A stretch of DNA of 42,097 bases, from assembly GCA_947460255.1 (NCBI GenBank), contig CANHIS010000022.1, forward strand, positions 1-42,097, given 5' to 3'. Below are positions 16,499-23,723 of the stretch, one piece after another (the first letter of the stretch is position 1; each line of letters opens with the position of its first letter). A program made the translations under genes and the position numbers. Origin of the DNA: Bacteroidota bacterium. Lineage in GTDB: Bacteria; Bacteroidota; Bacteroidia; M30B66. Under the pieces are notes generated by a model, which saw only the letters and a list, made by a program, of their open reading frames with translations, was not told the DNA's origin and searched no databases.

Positions 16499-17190
16499 TT
16501 CCTTTTTGATTTTCTCCTAACATATTGAGGAAGTCGGATTTTTTTTCCTCTAGTTGGATATTTTTTAAGGATCAATTTCGAGACTTCATCCGGCGCTTCA
16601 GAGCACTTCCTTTGCCAACCATCCGTGGGATTTAACTTACGGTAAAAGAAAAACGACCCAGTTTGGAGTGCGTCCACTGGAGCTAATATTAAGGTGAAAA
16701 TTTCTGTATACAAGGTGGTATATCCGAAACTTTCAAAATCACTCCAAGCATAAAATATCCGCTCGGTTTTTCGATTGATTCTTCTTTCCAATTGAACCGA
16801 ATCACAATTAATTTCAGTGATTTTTCCTTTAGAAGGCATGGCTGTAGTATCGCCCTTTAGCCTAAACAACAAAGTGTTCCTCAATCGAAAAATGGGTTTC
16901 CGCTTAATAGTTGGGTGGAAGAACTCCATTTGGTAAATGGTTGATTTTAATTGTTCTCTTGCTGGATCATCGAGCAGAAAGCCATATACATCGGAAGTGG
17001 AAATTTCATATTCATGGGTATCGCTTAAATCCAACACCCTGAAAACAATCATACTGTCGTTTGAAGAAAGTATAATACAATCGATTACTTGGTTGTCTTC
17101 ACGCAAAAAAATATGGTCCTGAGCCATCAATTCTCCATGAAGAAAAAGCGGTCCAACAATTAAAAACAGATATCTAAAAAATACTGGCAT
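16486..17190 (-). CDS. Exported protein of unknown function
   Basis: 234 residues from the ATG at 17190, preferred over a TTG at 17202 that lies on the putative -7 box. Signal peptide MPVFFRYLFLIVGPLFLHGELMAQ. The mature protein has two similar beta segments: DNQVIDCIILSSNDSMIVFRVLD and GKITEINCDSVQLERRI, a pattern seen in exported proteins that carry SH3-like repeats. The C-terminus is very basic (KKYPTRGKKIRLPQYVRRKSKRNQ). No family recognised. Confidence 0.7.
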   Translation of the reverse strand: MPVFFRYLFLIVGPLFLHGELMAQDHIFLREDNQVIDCIILSSNDSMIVFRVLDLSDTHEYEISTSDVYGFLLDDPAREQLKSTIYQMEFFHPTIKRKPIFRLRNTLLFRLKGDTTAMPSKGKITEINCDSVQLERRINRKTERIFYAWSDFESFGYTTLYTEIFTLILAPVDALQTGSFFFYRKLNPTDGWQRKCSEAPDEVSKLILKKYPTRGKKIRLPQYVRRKSKRNQPE

Positions 17191-17199
17191 CAAGAATTG

Positions 17200-17207
17200 C
17201 AAATTTA
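17200..17207 (-). promoter_or_regulatory. Putative -7 box (TAAATTTG) for the exported unknown
   Basis: TAAATTTG on the minus strand, ending 9 nt before the ATG at 17190, which would give an almost leaderless message. No TTG found at the right distance. Confidence 0.35.
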
Positions 17208-17246
17208 CGTTGAAAGAGGCTCAGGACTTTGTAAATTCGGGACCTG

Positions 17247-17744
17247 ATGAAAGGCAGATTAATTTTAGATTCCCGCAAAGTTAAACAGAAGCTTCAGCGG
17301 ATGGCGCTTCAGATTCATGAACGCAATCATGATCAACGTATTATCTTGGTTGGAATTCAAGGTGGAGGTTTTCAATTAACCGATATGTTAGCCACTTATC
17401 TAGAAGAATTTAGTGGGAAAAGCCACGCCACCCAAGCAATTTCGATCAATAAGTTAAACCCATTAGAAATTGTTCCTCAAACAGATTTATCTGCTGAAAC
17501 ACTGAAGGGCGCTGTGGTGATTTTGATTGATGATGTACAAAATTCTGGTCGCACAATGATGTATGCGATTAGGCATTTCTTGCAATTCGAAGTGCAATCA
17601 ATCCAAACTTGTGTCTTAGTTGATCGTGGGCACAATCAATTTCCAGTGCATTCGGATTTCGTAGGATTGTCGTTATCGACCACTTTACAGAACCATGTAT
17701 CGGTCGAATTTTCTGCCAATGAAGCAGAAGTTTATTTAGGTTGA
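17247..17744 (+). CDS. Phosphoribosyltransferase, PyrR-like
   Basis: 165 residues. The type I phosphoribosyltransferase PRPP loop VILIDDVQNSGRT spans 91-103, and VGIQGGGFQLTDML near 35-48 is the pyrophosphate loop region. CVLVDRGHNQFPVHSDFVGLSL near the C-terminus resembles PyrR, the pyrimidine-operon regulator with uracil phosphoribosyltransferase activity. Whether it binds RNA, makes UMP, or does both cannot be judged; no pyr genes are adjacent. The 3' end overlaps the convergent shikimate kinase by 13 nt. Confidence 0.8.
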   Translation: MKGRLILDSRKVKQKLQRMALQIHERNHDQRIILVGIQGGGFQLTDMLATYLEEFSGKSHATQAISINKLNPLEIVPQTDLSAETLKGAVVILIDDVQNSGRTMMYAIRHFLQFEVQSIQTCVLVDRGHNQFPVHSDFVGLSLSTTLQNHVSVEFSANEAEVYLG

Positions 17745-18256
17745 TCGGCAGGTAAAATCCGCTTCATTTCGACAATTATTTCTTCAAAGCTCAATCGATG
17801 CGGCTCAATTCTATGTGGAATTTTATCATAACAAGATTTCCTAGATTCAATAAGTGATCGTAGCGATTCAACCATATTGTTTTCGTTGATCAGAGGACGC
17901 GCTCCAAGCTCAGCTTGCTCTAAACGCCGAAGAATCATGCCTTCTAGAACATCTAAAAAAACACAAGTTCCATGTTGAAGCATCCAAGTTAAGTTGTCTT
18001 CAAAACAAGGTGTTCCTCCTCCACAAGACACAACGGTATCATCCTCAAAATTGATCTTTCTCAATGATTCAGCCTCCTTTTTCCGAAAAACCTCGTCGGA
18101 ATGCGCTGAAATCCAATGTGCAGGAGAATTTCCTGTATCATCCAAAATCTGAATATCTAGATCTATAAACTTGAATTTCAACTTGTTGGCAATCTTTTTT
18201 CCAAGTGTACTTTTACCACTGCCAGGTAAACCGCAAATGAAAAGAGTACGTGGCAC
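17732..18256 (-). CDS. aroK: Shikimate kinase
   Basis: 174 residues from the GTG at 18256. The open frame runs back to 18358, but that region is the tRNA-Leu gene on the other strand, so a longer start is unlikely; a TTG at 18268 is the only close alternative. P-loop GLPGSGKST sits at residues 9-17, the shikimate-binding aspartate in FIDLDIQIL, the GGGT motif in CGGGTPCFED, and the lid arginine in ARPLI. It phosphorylates shikimate with ATP in the chorismate pathway. Length fits AroK. The non-ATG start may keep translation low. Confidence 0.85.
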   Translation of the reverse strand: MPRTLFICGLPGSGKSTLGKKIANKLKFKFIDLDIQILDDTGNSPAHWISAHSDEVFRKKEAESLRKINFEDDTVVSCGGGTPCFEDNLTWMLQHGTCVFLDVLEGMILRRLEQAELGARPLINENNMVESLRSLIESRKSCYDKIPHRIEPHRLSFEEIIVEMKRILPADQPK

Positions 18257-18284
18257 TTGTCGATTCAATTTTTTTCTATTTTTG
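18257..18284 (+). promoter_or_regulatory. tRNA-Leu promoter (TTG-N17-TATTTTTG)
   Basis: TTG at 18257-18259, TATTTTTG at 18277-18284 with a 17-nt spacer; the tRNA begins 13 nt after the -7 box. The TTG directly abuts the start codon of the divergent shikimate kinase. Confidence 0.6.
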
Positions 18285-18296
18285 CCATCCCTAAAT

Positions 18297-18379
18297 GCCC
18301 AGGTGGTGAAATTGGTAGACACGCTACTTTGAGGGGGTAGTGAGCTCAGCTTGTGCAAGTTCGAGTCTTGTTCTGGGCA
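18297..18379 (+). tRNA. tRNA-Leu (GAG anticodon)
   Basis: The cloverleaf can be folded by hand: acceptor GCCCAGG pairs with TCTGGGC (one G-T), D stem GTG/CAC, anticodon stem CTACT/GGTAG around loop TTGAGGG (anticodon GAG), long variable arm with GAGC/GCTT stem, T stem GCAAG/CTTGT with TTCGAGT loop, and discriminator A at 18379. The long variable arm is typical of tRNA-Leu. CCA is not encoded. It reads CUC and CUU codons. The tRNA lies between the divergent shikimate kinase start and the convergent ompH end. Confidence 0.95.
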
Positions 18380-18386
18380 CTTGGTT

Positions 18387-18423
18387 AACAGCCGGAGATT
18401 TATTTTCCGGCTGTTTTGTTTTT
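18387..18423. terminator. Bidirectional terminator shared by tRNA-Leu and ompH
   Basis: A 10-bp perfect stem AACAGCCGGA / TCCGGCTGTT with a 9-nt loop and T-rich flank (TTGTTTTT, to 18423) on the plus strand. The left arm and loop start the 3' side of the ompH gene: its stop codon (18402-18400) lies in the loop, and its final codons (TAGK) form the right arm. On the minus strand the tract after the stem is TAACC, poor in T, so it acts best for the tRNA. Confidence 0.8.
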
Positions 18424-19002
18424 AGCGTAATCTGCATTTAAAGCGTCAAGCATATCCTTAGAAATGTCGAGCGCTGGATTGGTGTACCAGATTTGTCCAC
18501 CTGGAATATAGGAAATGACGTAACTGAAGTTGTTCTTTTTTGCGTAATCCTTTAGAAATGCCTCTACATTATCGAAAATTCTCTTGTTAACTCCAGCTTC
18601 TTTCGACTGAAGATCGTCGGTAAGTTGTTGCTCAAGCTGCATTAATTCCTGCTGCCTTCTTCCAAGTTTTTGTTCGCGAGATTCGCGCTCGGTAATGGTC
18701 AAAAATTCGGCACGTTGCTGGAATTCTTGGACATCTTTCTGGAATTTCTTCTGCTCTCCAACTAATCTGTCTTCAGCATTTTTCATTTCGGCCTCGATGG
18801 CAATTTTCTCCACTTTAAACAGTTCGTAATTCTCGCGTACAGTATCGGAATTGAAGTAGGCTATTCTAAGGTTTGAGCTTGCTTCGGCTACATTGTCAGC
18901 AGCAGATTTACCACCTCCCGATTTTCCGGAAAAGTGCAAAGCGAATAAAACGACAACTGCCATGGTGAGCAGTACATTGAAGATCAGATTGATATTTTTC
19001 AT
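18400..19002 (-). CDS. OmpH/Skp family periplasmic chaperone
   Basis: 200 residues. An N-terminal hydrophobic segment (LIFNVLLTMAVVVLFALHFS) acts as signal anchor or signal peptide, followed by a Ser/Gly-rich linker. The OmpH domain begins LRIAYFNSDTVRENYELFKV (about residue 46) and continues as a long coiled coil of charged heptads (about residues 65-130). It ends with the beta strand pattern FSYVISYIPGGQIWYTNPALDISKDML, as in Skp proteins. Role: holding outer-membrane proteins in the periplasm. The retained membrane segment without a clear cleavage site suggests an anchored form. Confidence 0.85.
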   Translation of the reverse strand: MKNINLIFNVLLTMAVVVLFALHFSGKSGGGKSAADNVAEASSNLRIAYFNSDTVRENYELFKVEKIAIEAEMKNAEDRLVGEQKKFQKDVQEFQQRAEFLTITERESREQKLGRRQQELMQLEQQLTDDLQSKEAGVNKRIFDNVEAFLKDYAKKNNFSYVISYIPGGQIWYTNPALDISKDMLDALNADYAKNKTAGK

Positions 19003-19018
19003 AGCGATTAACAGTTGC

Positions 19019-19026
19019 CAAATATA
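19019..19026 (-). promoter_or_regulatory. Putative -7 box (TATATTTG) for ompH
   Basis: TATATTTG on the minus strand, 16 nt upstream of the ATG at 19002; no TTG at the ideal position. Confidence 0.45.
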
Positions 19027-19087
19027 GACAAAGCCTTTATCTGTCCATCTCTGGTATTTTCATATTCTTAGGTCACGTTGCTTCCTT

Positions 19088-19095
19088 TACATTTG
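19088..19095 (+). promoter_or_regulatory. Putative -7 box (TACATTTG) for the ECF sigma/FecR operon
   Basis: TACATTTG ends 8 nt before the ATG at 19104; nearly leaderless. No good TTG upstream, which may mean an alternative sigma factor or activator is involved. Confidence 0.45.
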
Positions 19096-19103
19096 CAAGT
19101 GAA

Positions 19104-19712
19104 ATGGAAGAACCAGATCTGATTCGAAAAATCCGCACAGGAGATGAGATGGCCTTCGAAAAGTTGTTTCGACTTTTCTATGAAGCTCTTTGTCGATATG
19201 CGCAAAGCATGGTGAATGAGCCTGAATTGGCGGAGGAAATCGTTCAAGATATGTTCGTTCAGCTTTGGGAAAAACGCCAAAGCTTAGATCTCCACACAGG
19301 TATTCGTCCTTACCTGTATAAGGCAGTTCACAACCGCTGCCTCAATCAGATTCAGCATAAAAAAGTACGTGTACTTCATCAACAGGAAGTCTTAAAAACT
19401 TTCTCAGATATAACGCAGCCTGCATCTAGAGCCGAATTCGGCGAGTTAAAAGGGAGATTCAACAAAGCCCTTTTAAAACTTCCCGAAGAATGCAGAAAGG
19501 TGTTCAAGCTCAGTCGAGAAAATGAGTTTTCCTACCGCGAAATTGCTGATTTCTTAGGTATTTCGATCAAAACAGTAGAGAACCAAATGGGAAAAGCCTT
19601 GCGTATTATGAGAGATGAATTGAGAGACTTTCTTCCATTGATTTCCATTGTGGTTGGCTCTACATTTTTTTTCATATCCCACGTAGGGGTAATTATCATG
19701 TTAACGGTCTAA
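19104..19712 (+). CDS. ECF RNA polymerase sigma factor with hydrophobic C-terminal tail
   Basis: 202 residues. Region 2 is clear (AFEKLFRLFYEALCRYAQSMV, then AEEIVQDMFVQLWEKR), and region 4 has LLKLPEECRKVFKLSRENEFSYREIADFLGIS followed by KTVENQMGKALRIMRDEL. This is the Bacteroidota sigma-70-like ECF type that pairs with FecR. The last 27 residues after region 4 (FLPLISIVV..., ending MLTV) are strongly hydrophobic and long enough to cross a membrane. The FecR anti-sigma gene begins 10 nt downstream. Target promoters are unknown; the operon and the 23.7-kb repeat gene are natural candidates. Confidence 0.9.
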   Translation: MEEPDLIRKIRTGDEMAFEKLFRLFYEALCRYAQSMVNEPELAEEIVQDMFVQLWEKRQSLDLHTGIRPYLYKAVHNRCLNQIQHKKVRVLHQQEVLKTFSDITQPASRAEFGELKGRFNKALLKLPEECRKVFKLSRENEFSYREIADFLGISIKTVENQMGKALRIMRDELRDFLPLISIVVGSTFFFISHVGVIIMLTV

Positions 19713-19722
19713 TTGAAACAAG

Positions 19723-20742
19723 ATGCAATCAAATCAACAACCTTCTGATGAGCTGATCGCCCGATATTTGGCCGGTGAAGCATCCGCAAACGAACGGACG
19801 GAGGTTGAATTATGGGCAAATGACAGTGAAGAAAATGCGACAGAACTCAAAAGATTACAGCAAATCTTCCATACGCCTTCAAAAGCTGAAACTCAAACCT
19901 ACAATACAGATGCAGCGTGGAAGAAAGTTAAACCGCGGCTAACGCCGGATGAAGTTCCAGTTGTTCAACTCCATCCAAAGAAATCAAATAAACGTTGGAT
20001 TGCACTTGCAGCAGCTTCCATTGCCATTTTCGCTGGATTATCTGTGATTTTCAACAAAGGAAACACCCCTGAAATAGCCTACAATCAGACCATTGAAAGC
20101 GGAAACTCACCGAAAGAAGTTGTACTTCCCGACAGCTCTATTGTGATGTTGAAACCACAATCTACTTTAAGTTATGTTGAAGGATTTGAAGGTGATGAGC
20201 GACGATTAAGGTTAGAAGGAAGCGCTCGATTTGTAGTGAGAAAAAATCCAGCTAAACCTTTTATCGTTGAAAGCCGTGGTGCTTATGTTCGCGTTTTAGG
20301 AACAACGTTCTTGATCGAAAATTCTCGCAGTAAAAATGAAACAGTAGTTCGCGTAGAAGAAGGGAAAGTTCTGCTTTCTGATGAACTAACAAATCAAGCG
20401 AAAGATGATTCTTCGGCGGTAGTCTTGGTAGCCGGAAAATCAGGAAGCATCAGCGATGAACATCAAGTTCAGGTAAAATCGATCGATCCAATAGAAGCCG
20501 CATTTTCTTTCGATCAAACCATCGTATTCGAAAATACTGACCTAAAAAGCGCCGTAGGACTACTGTCCAAATTCTTTGGAAAGGAAATCCAATTAGGTTC
20601 TGAAAATATTGCAAACTGTCGACTTACGGCTACTTTCCGTCATCAAAGCCTTCAGGAAATCTTGCAAATCATTGCGACAACTTTCAATTTGGAAGTGAAG
20701 GAAGAAAATGGAGTGCGCATCATTTCAGGAAATGGATGTTAG
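19723..20742 (+). CDS. FecR-type anti-sigma factor
   Basis: 339 residues. A cytoplasmic N-terminal part (about 1-88) is expected to bind the sigma factor, followed by one membrane helix at 91-110 (WIALAAASIAIFAGLSVIF). The periplasmic FecR domain spans about 118-215 (SPKEVVLPDSSIVMLKPQSTL, then RVLGTTFLI). A C-terminal DUF4974/STN-like domain spans about 265-339 (ENTDLKSAVGLLSKFFGKEI, ending LQEILQIIATTFNLEV). In FecAIR-type systems FecR contacts the STN domain of an outer-membrane transducer. Here the only STN domain is on the next gene, whose start overlaps this stop by 11 nt, so coupled translation and direct contact are likely. Confidence 0.9.
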   Translation: MQSNQQPSDELIARYLAGEASANERTEVELWANDSEENATELKRLQQIFHTPSKAETQTYNTDAAWKKVKPRLTPDEVPVVQLHPKKSNKRWIALAAASIAIFAGLSVIFNKGNTPEIAYNQTIESGNSPKEVVLPDSSIVMLKPQSTLSYVEGFEGDERRLRLEGSARFVVRKNPAKPFIVESRGAYVRVLGTTFLIENSRSKNETVVRVEEGKVLLSDELTNQAKDDSSAVVLVAGKSGSISDEHQVQVKSIDPIEAAFSFDQTIVFENTDLKSAVGLLSKFFGKEIQLGSENIANCRLTATFRHQSLQEILQIIATTFNLEVKEENGVRIISGNGC

Positions 20743-22651
20743 AAAACTTTTGATTTTTCTTTTGCTCCTGAGCCCATCCTTGAGCGCTCAAGACAATCCG
20801 TTGAACCGCAGAATTTCAATTCAACTGCAAAATGTTACCCTGCAAGATGCGCTCAAGGAAATTTCGATCAAGGGCCGACTTCTATATTCGTACAACACTG
20901 GAGCAATCGACCTCAACAAAAGAATTAGTATCAATGCAAGCAGGAAATCGGTTGAGTATTGTTTACAGAGCATCCTTGGAAAGGATTTTAAATTGAGGTC
21001 CGGAGGAAATCATGTGATTATTGTTCCTCAAAAAATCCCAGTCAACAAAGAATCTACTGAAAGTTACGTGCTAGAAGGTGTGGTAACCGATGCCATCACT
21101 GGGAAAGCAGTGAAATATGCGTCCGTGTATGAAGCGGGGAGACTCAAAAGTGCACTCACAGATCAAAATGGGAAATACGCCATCAACTTAGGCAGAGAGC
21201 CCGAATACGTTCAATTGTTGGTGAGCAGAAAAAGTTATCGGGATACAGTGATCACCATTCGTCCGAAAAAATCTGCACAAGTAAATGTGAGGATTCGGCC
21301 TGCCACCATTGCGGAACTAGCGATTCTTCCAGCGGAAATTCCGGATCAATTGGCATCAAATGGATTGTTCAAGGCTGTAATTTCTGATGAACAATTACGC
21401 GTTACCGAAAATCTCGCTTGGTTTGAAGAAAGGGTTTTTCAAATCGGATTTTTACCCACACTGGGCACCAATCGCAAGTTCGGCGGATTGATCGAAAACC
21501 ACTTTTCTTTCAATGTATTGGGAGGATATTCGATGGCATTAAGTGGGGCCGAGATGGCTGGAATTTTTAACATCACCAGACGAAATGTGAAGGGCTTCCA
21601 ACTGGCAGGATTCATGAATATCACAGGAGGTTCTACCTCAGGATTTCAGTTTGCCGGATTCATGAACAATAACATCGGTGCAGTGCGCGGAGTTCAAACT
21701 GCCGGATTTTACAATTTATCGCTCGACTCCCTCAACGGAGTTCAAACTGCAGGCTTCTTTAATATGGCAAGAGGACGAGTGAAGGGTATTCAAACAGCTG
21801 GTTTTGCTAACATTTCGGGGAAGGAATTGGATGGTGTTCAGTTGGCAGGTTTCCTGAATGTGAGCGGTAAAGAAGTTGATGGTGTGCAAGTTTCAGGCTT
21901 CGCCAATGTGGCATCGGGCGACTTCCGCGGAGCGCAGATTGGAGGATTTTTCAACCTCAATACCGGCGACATGAAAGGCGCACAGATCAGCGGTGGGATA
22001 AATATTGTTGCCGACAGTTCTCAAACAATCCAGATCGGAACCATTGCGAATTTTGCAGGCACAATTAAAGGTTCGCAAATTTCCTCTCTTTTTAATATTG
22101 CCGGAGAAGTGGGTGGATCTCAAATTGGATTGATCAACATCTGCGATACTGTTAGCGGTTTCACATTTGGCTTGATCAGCTTAGTAAGAAAAGGATACCA
22201 CAAACTTGAGTTTTCGACCGGAGATGCTAACCAGCTATTGGTGAACTTCAGAACTGGAACCTATCGGTTCTATAATATCCTTAGCGCGGGAATGTTTAAG
22301 GTTACCGACCCAAGTTTCGCCACTTTTGGTTACGGAATTGGAACAGAATTTCGAGCCCGAAAAAAATTCTTCTTCGGATTAGATGTGGTGGCTTCCACAG
22401 TTTTCAATGAAGCATTTCAAATTAATGTAATCCCCGACTTATGGGGAAAAAGCAACTTATATGTTGGTTGGCGGCCTTGGAAAGGTGTTCAACTTTTTGC
22501 TGGTCCAACATTTCACGCTTACCGAGTCGATCAGAAAAATCTTCAAGGTTTAAGACCTGGAATCGAACGAGATGATTTGTTTTTCTACAATGAACCCACA
22601 GCTCAATATTTTGGCTGGATGGGTTGGCAGGCAGGAATTCGACTCTTTTAA
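20732..22651 (+). CDS. STN + carboxypeptidase-regulatory protein with sixteen-residue GxQxAGFxN repeats
   Basis: 639 residues from the ATG at 20732 inside the FecR 3' end; this gives the signal peptide MDVRKLLIFLLLLSPSLSAQ. Domains in order: STN secretin/TonB signalling domain (about 27-100), carboxypeptidase-regulatory beta-sandwich (about 112-190), a linker with RVFQIGFLPTLGTN (about 234-246), then sixteen-residue repeats from 272 to 431, then shorter 15- and 14-residue units to about 476. A C-terminal beta-strand-rich domain of about 160 residues ends in GWQAGIRLF, an aromatic end like those of outer-membrane barrels. STN plus carboxypeptidase-regulatory domains normally precede a TonB plug and barrel; none is present here. 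Likely the outer-membrane partner of FecR, with the repeats acting as sensor or scaffold (inference). Confidence 0.85.
   Translation: MDVRKLLIFLLLLSPSLSAQDNPLNRRISIQLQNVTLQDALKEISIKGRLLYSYNTGAIDLNKRISINASRKSVEYCLQSILGKDFKLRSGGNHVIIVPQKIPVNKESTESYVLEGVVTDAITGKAVKYASVYEAGRLKSALTDQNGKYAINLGREPEYVQLLVSRKSYRDTVITIRPKKSAQVNVRIRPATIAELAILPAEIPDQLASNGLFKAVISDEQLRVTENLAWFEERVFQIGFLPTLGTNRKFGGLIENHFSFNVLGGYSMALSGAEMAGIFNITRRNVKGFQLAGFMNITGGSTSGFQFAGFMNNNIGAVRGVQTAGFYNLSLDSLNGVQTAGFFNMARGRVKGIQTAGFANISGKELDGVQLAGFLNVSGKEVDGVQVSGFANVASGDFRGAQIGGFFNLNTGDMKGAQISGGINIVADSSQTIQIGTIANFAGTIKGSQISSLFNIAGEVGGSQIGLINICDTVSGFTFGLISLVRKGYHKLEFSTGDANQLLVNFRTGTYRFYNILSAGMFKVTDPSFATFGYGIGTEFRARKKFFFGLDVVASTVFNEAFQINVIPDLWGKSNLYVGWRPWKGVQLFAGPTFHAYRVDQKNLQGLRPGIERDDLFFYNEPTAQYFGWMGWQAGIRLF
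21545..22024 (+). repeat. Ten exact 48-bp (16-residue) units in the STN-repeat protein
   Basis: Residues 272-431 divide into ten consecutive units of exactly 16 residues. Consensus: G-[VIFA]-Q-x-[AS]-G-F-x-N followed by seven variable residues with a small or polar core. Units begin at residues 272, 288, 304, 320, 336, 352, 368, 384, 400 and 416. The units after 431 become 15, 15 and 14 long and change to GxQIGLxN. Such short glycine- and Asn-rich, strictly periodic units usually stack as a beta-solenoid. DNA identity between units is low, so they are old rather than recently expanded. Confidence 0.9.
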
Positions 22652-22718
22652 AAACTTAATTCAAGAAATCTTCACACATCAATCACATTATCAAAGGATT
22701 TAGAATCATCTAAACATG

Positions 22719-22732
22719 TATGTAGGTACATA
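22719..22732. promoter_or_regulatory. Palindrome TATGTAGGTACATA upstream of the pirin gene
   Basis: TATGTA and TACATA are perfect inverted 6-bp arms separated by GG. The site sits 10 nt upstream of the -7 box at 22742, in the region where a regulator could overlap the -33 element. Binding protein unknown. Confidence 0.35.
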
Positions 22733-22741
22733 TATATTGAA

Positions 22742-22749
22742 TACTTTTG
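22742..22749 (+). promoter_or_regulatory. Putative -7 box (TACTTTTG) for the pirin gene
   Basis: TACTTTTG matches TAnnTTTG and ends 8 nt before the ATG at 22757, so the message would be nearly leaderless. The presence of an own promoter suggests that pirin is not only read from the sigma-factor operon, whose last gene ends 105 nt upstream. Confidence 0.5.
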
Positions 22750-22756
22750 TTCAACT

Positions 22757-23635
22757 ATGGAAACAAATAAACCCCGCAGCGTTCAAGCTTTGCTTCACGC
22801 TAAGGAATACCCGATGGGAAAACTTCGGGTTCGTCAGCCATTCCCTTCACATTATGTTGATTATCCGGATCCATTCATCCTTTTGCATCATGCAGACATG
22901 AAGATTTCGGAGTTTTTCGATCCCAAAAACGATGGTGTTGGCCCGCATCCTCACCGCGGTTTCTCGCCTGTTACGTTCATCTTCAAAGGTGGAGTTCATC
23001 ACCGCGATAGTTTCGGTAACTCATCTGTCGTACTCGAAGGTGGTGTGCAATGGATGAATGCAGGAAGAGGAATCATCCACAGCGAGCGCCCACCAGAGAA
23101 TATCCACGATTTGGGCGGCAGGCAAGAAATCATCCAACTTTGGGTGAATATGCCTGCAGAAAACAAAATGGACACTCCTGCCTATTATCCACTAAGTGCA
23201 GAAGAAATGCCTGTGATTGAAGACCCAAATGGGAAGTATATTATTCGTGTTGTTACAGGAAACCTTGGTGACAAAAAAGGGAAGATCCCTACCCTATCGC
23301 CTGTAAACTCTGCTACAATCGAAGCACAAGCAGGCGCTGAAGTAAATGTCGATCTTCCAGAAAATCATACTTCTATCCTGTATTTGTTGGATGGTGAAAT
23401 TGAAATTCCGGGATATGGACCGGCAGAAATGCACCATGCAGTTCTGTTCAAAAACGACGGCAACAGCATCACTTTCACTGCAAAGAAAAACACACGAATG
23501 CTCCTGCTGAGCGGACTTCCACTCAATGAACCAATGGCATCTCATGGTCCTTTTGTGATGAACAATGAAACCCAATTGCTCGAAGCGATGCGGGATTATC
23601 AATTGGGAAAAATGGGAATTTTGATTGAAGAATAA
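22757..23635 (+). CDS. Pirin family protein
   Basis: 292 residues, bicupin fold. The N-terminal cupin has all four metal ligands: H64 and H66 in HPHRGF, and H108 and E110 in IIHSERP. The C-terminal cupin (about 180-285) lacks such ligands, as in other pirins. Bacterial pirins bind iron and some have quercetin dioxygenase activity; others act as redox-sensitive protein partners. The role here is undecided. It lies inside the signalling and TonB region between the two repeat proteins but has its own -7 box, so it could be a bystander. Confidence 0.9.
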   Translation: METNKPRSVQALLHAKEYPMGKLRVRQPFPSHYVDYPDPFILLHHADMKISEFFDPKNDGVGPHPHRGFSPVTFIFKGGVHHRDSFGNSSVVLEGGVQWMNAGRGIIHSERPPENIHDLGGRQEIIQLWVNMPAENKMDTPAYYPLSAEEMPVIEDPNGKYIIRVVTGNLGDKKGKIPTLSPVNSATIEAQAGAEVNVDLPENHTSILYLLDGEIEIPGYGPAEMHHAVLFKNDGNSITFTAKKNTRMLLLSGLPLNEPMASHGPFVMNNETQLLEAMRDYQLGKMGILIEE

Positions 23636-23672
23636 TTTTTTCAATCAGGCATAGGGGTAAATCTATGCTAGC

Positions 23673-23723
23673 ATGTCAAAAGGGAAACATACACCATGAA
23701 AACTGTATTTTCCCTTTTGACAT
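23673..23723 (+). promoter_or_regulatory. Perfect 15-bp inverted repeat around the start codon of the second repeat protein
   Basis: ATGTCAAAAGGGAAA (23673-23687) and TTTCCCTTTTGACAT (23709-23723) are exact reverse complements separated by 21 nt. The loop (23688-23708) holds the ATG at 23696, so in mRNA the initiation site would sit in the loop of a strong hairpin. The right arm lies in the signal-peptide codons. Possible meanings are translational control, an RNA-binding protein site, or, if read as DNA, a pair of operator half-sites. No -7 box was found just upstream. Confidence 0.6.

Noticed and set aside
18257-18358. Longer N-terminus for shikimate kinase
   Set aside because: The extra codons read through the opposite strand of the tRNA-Leu gene, and the P-loop position and total length fit a start at 18256.
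23673-23723. Invertible DNA segment between the inverted repeats
   Set aside because: The 21-nt spacer is far too short for a promoter inversion cassette and includes the start codon; no recombinase gene is near.
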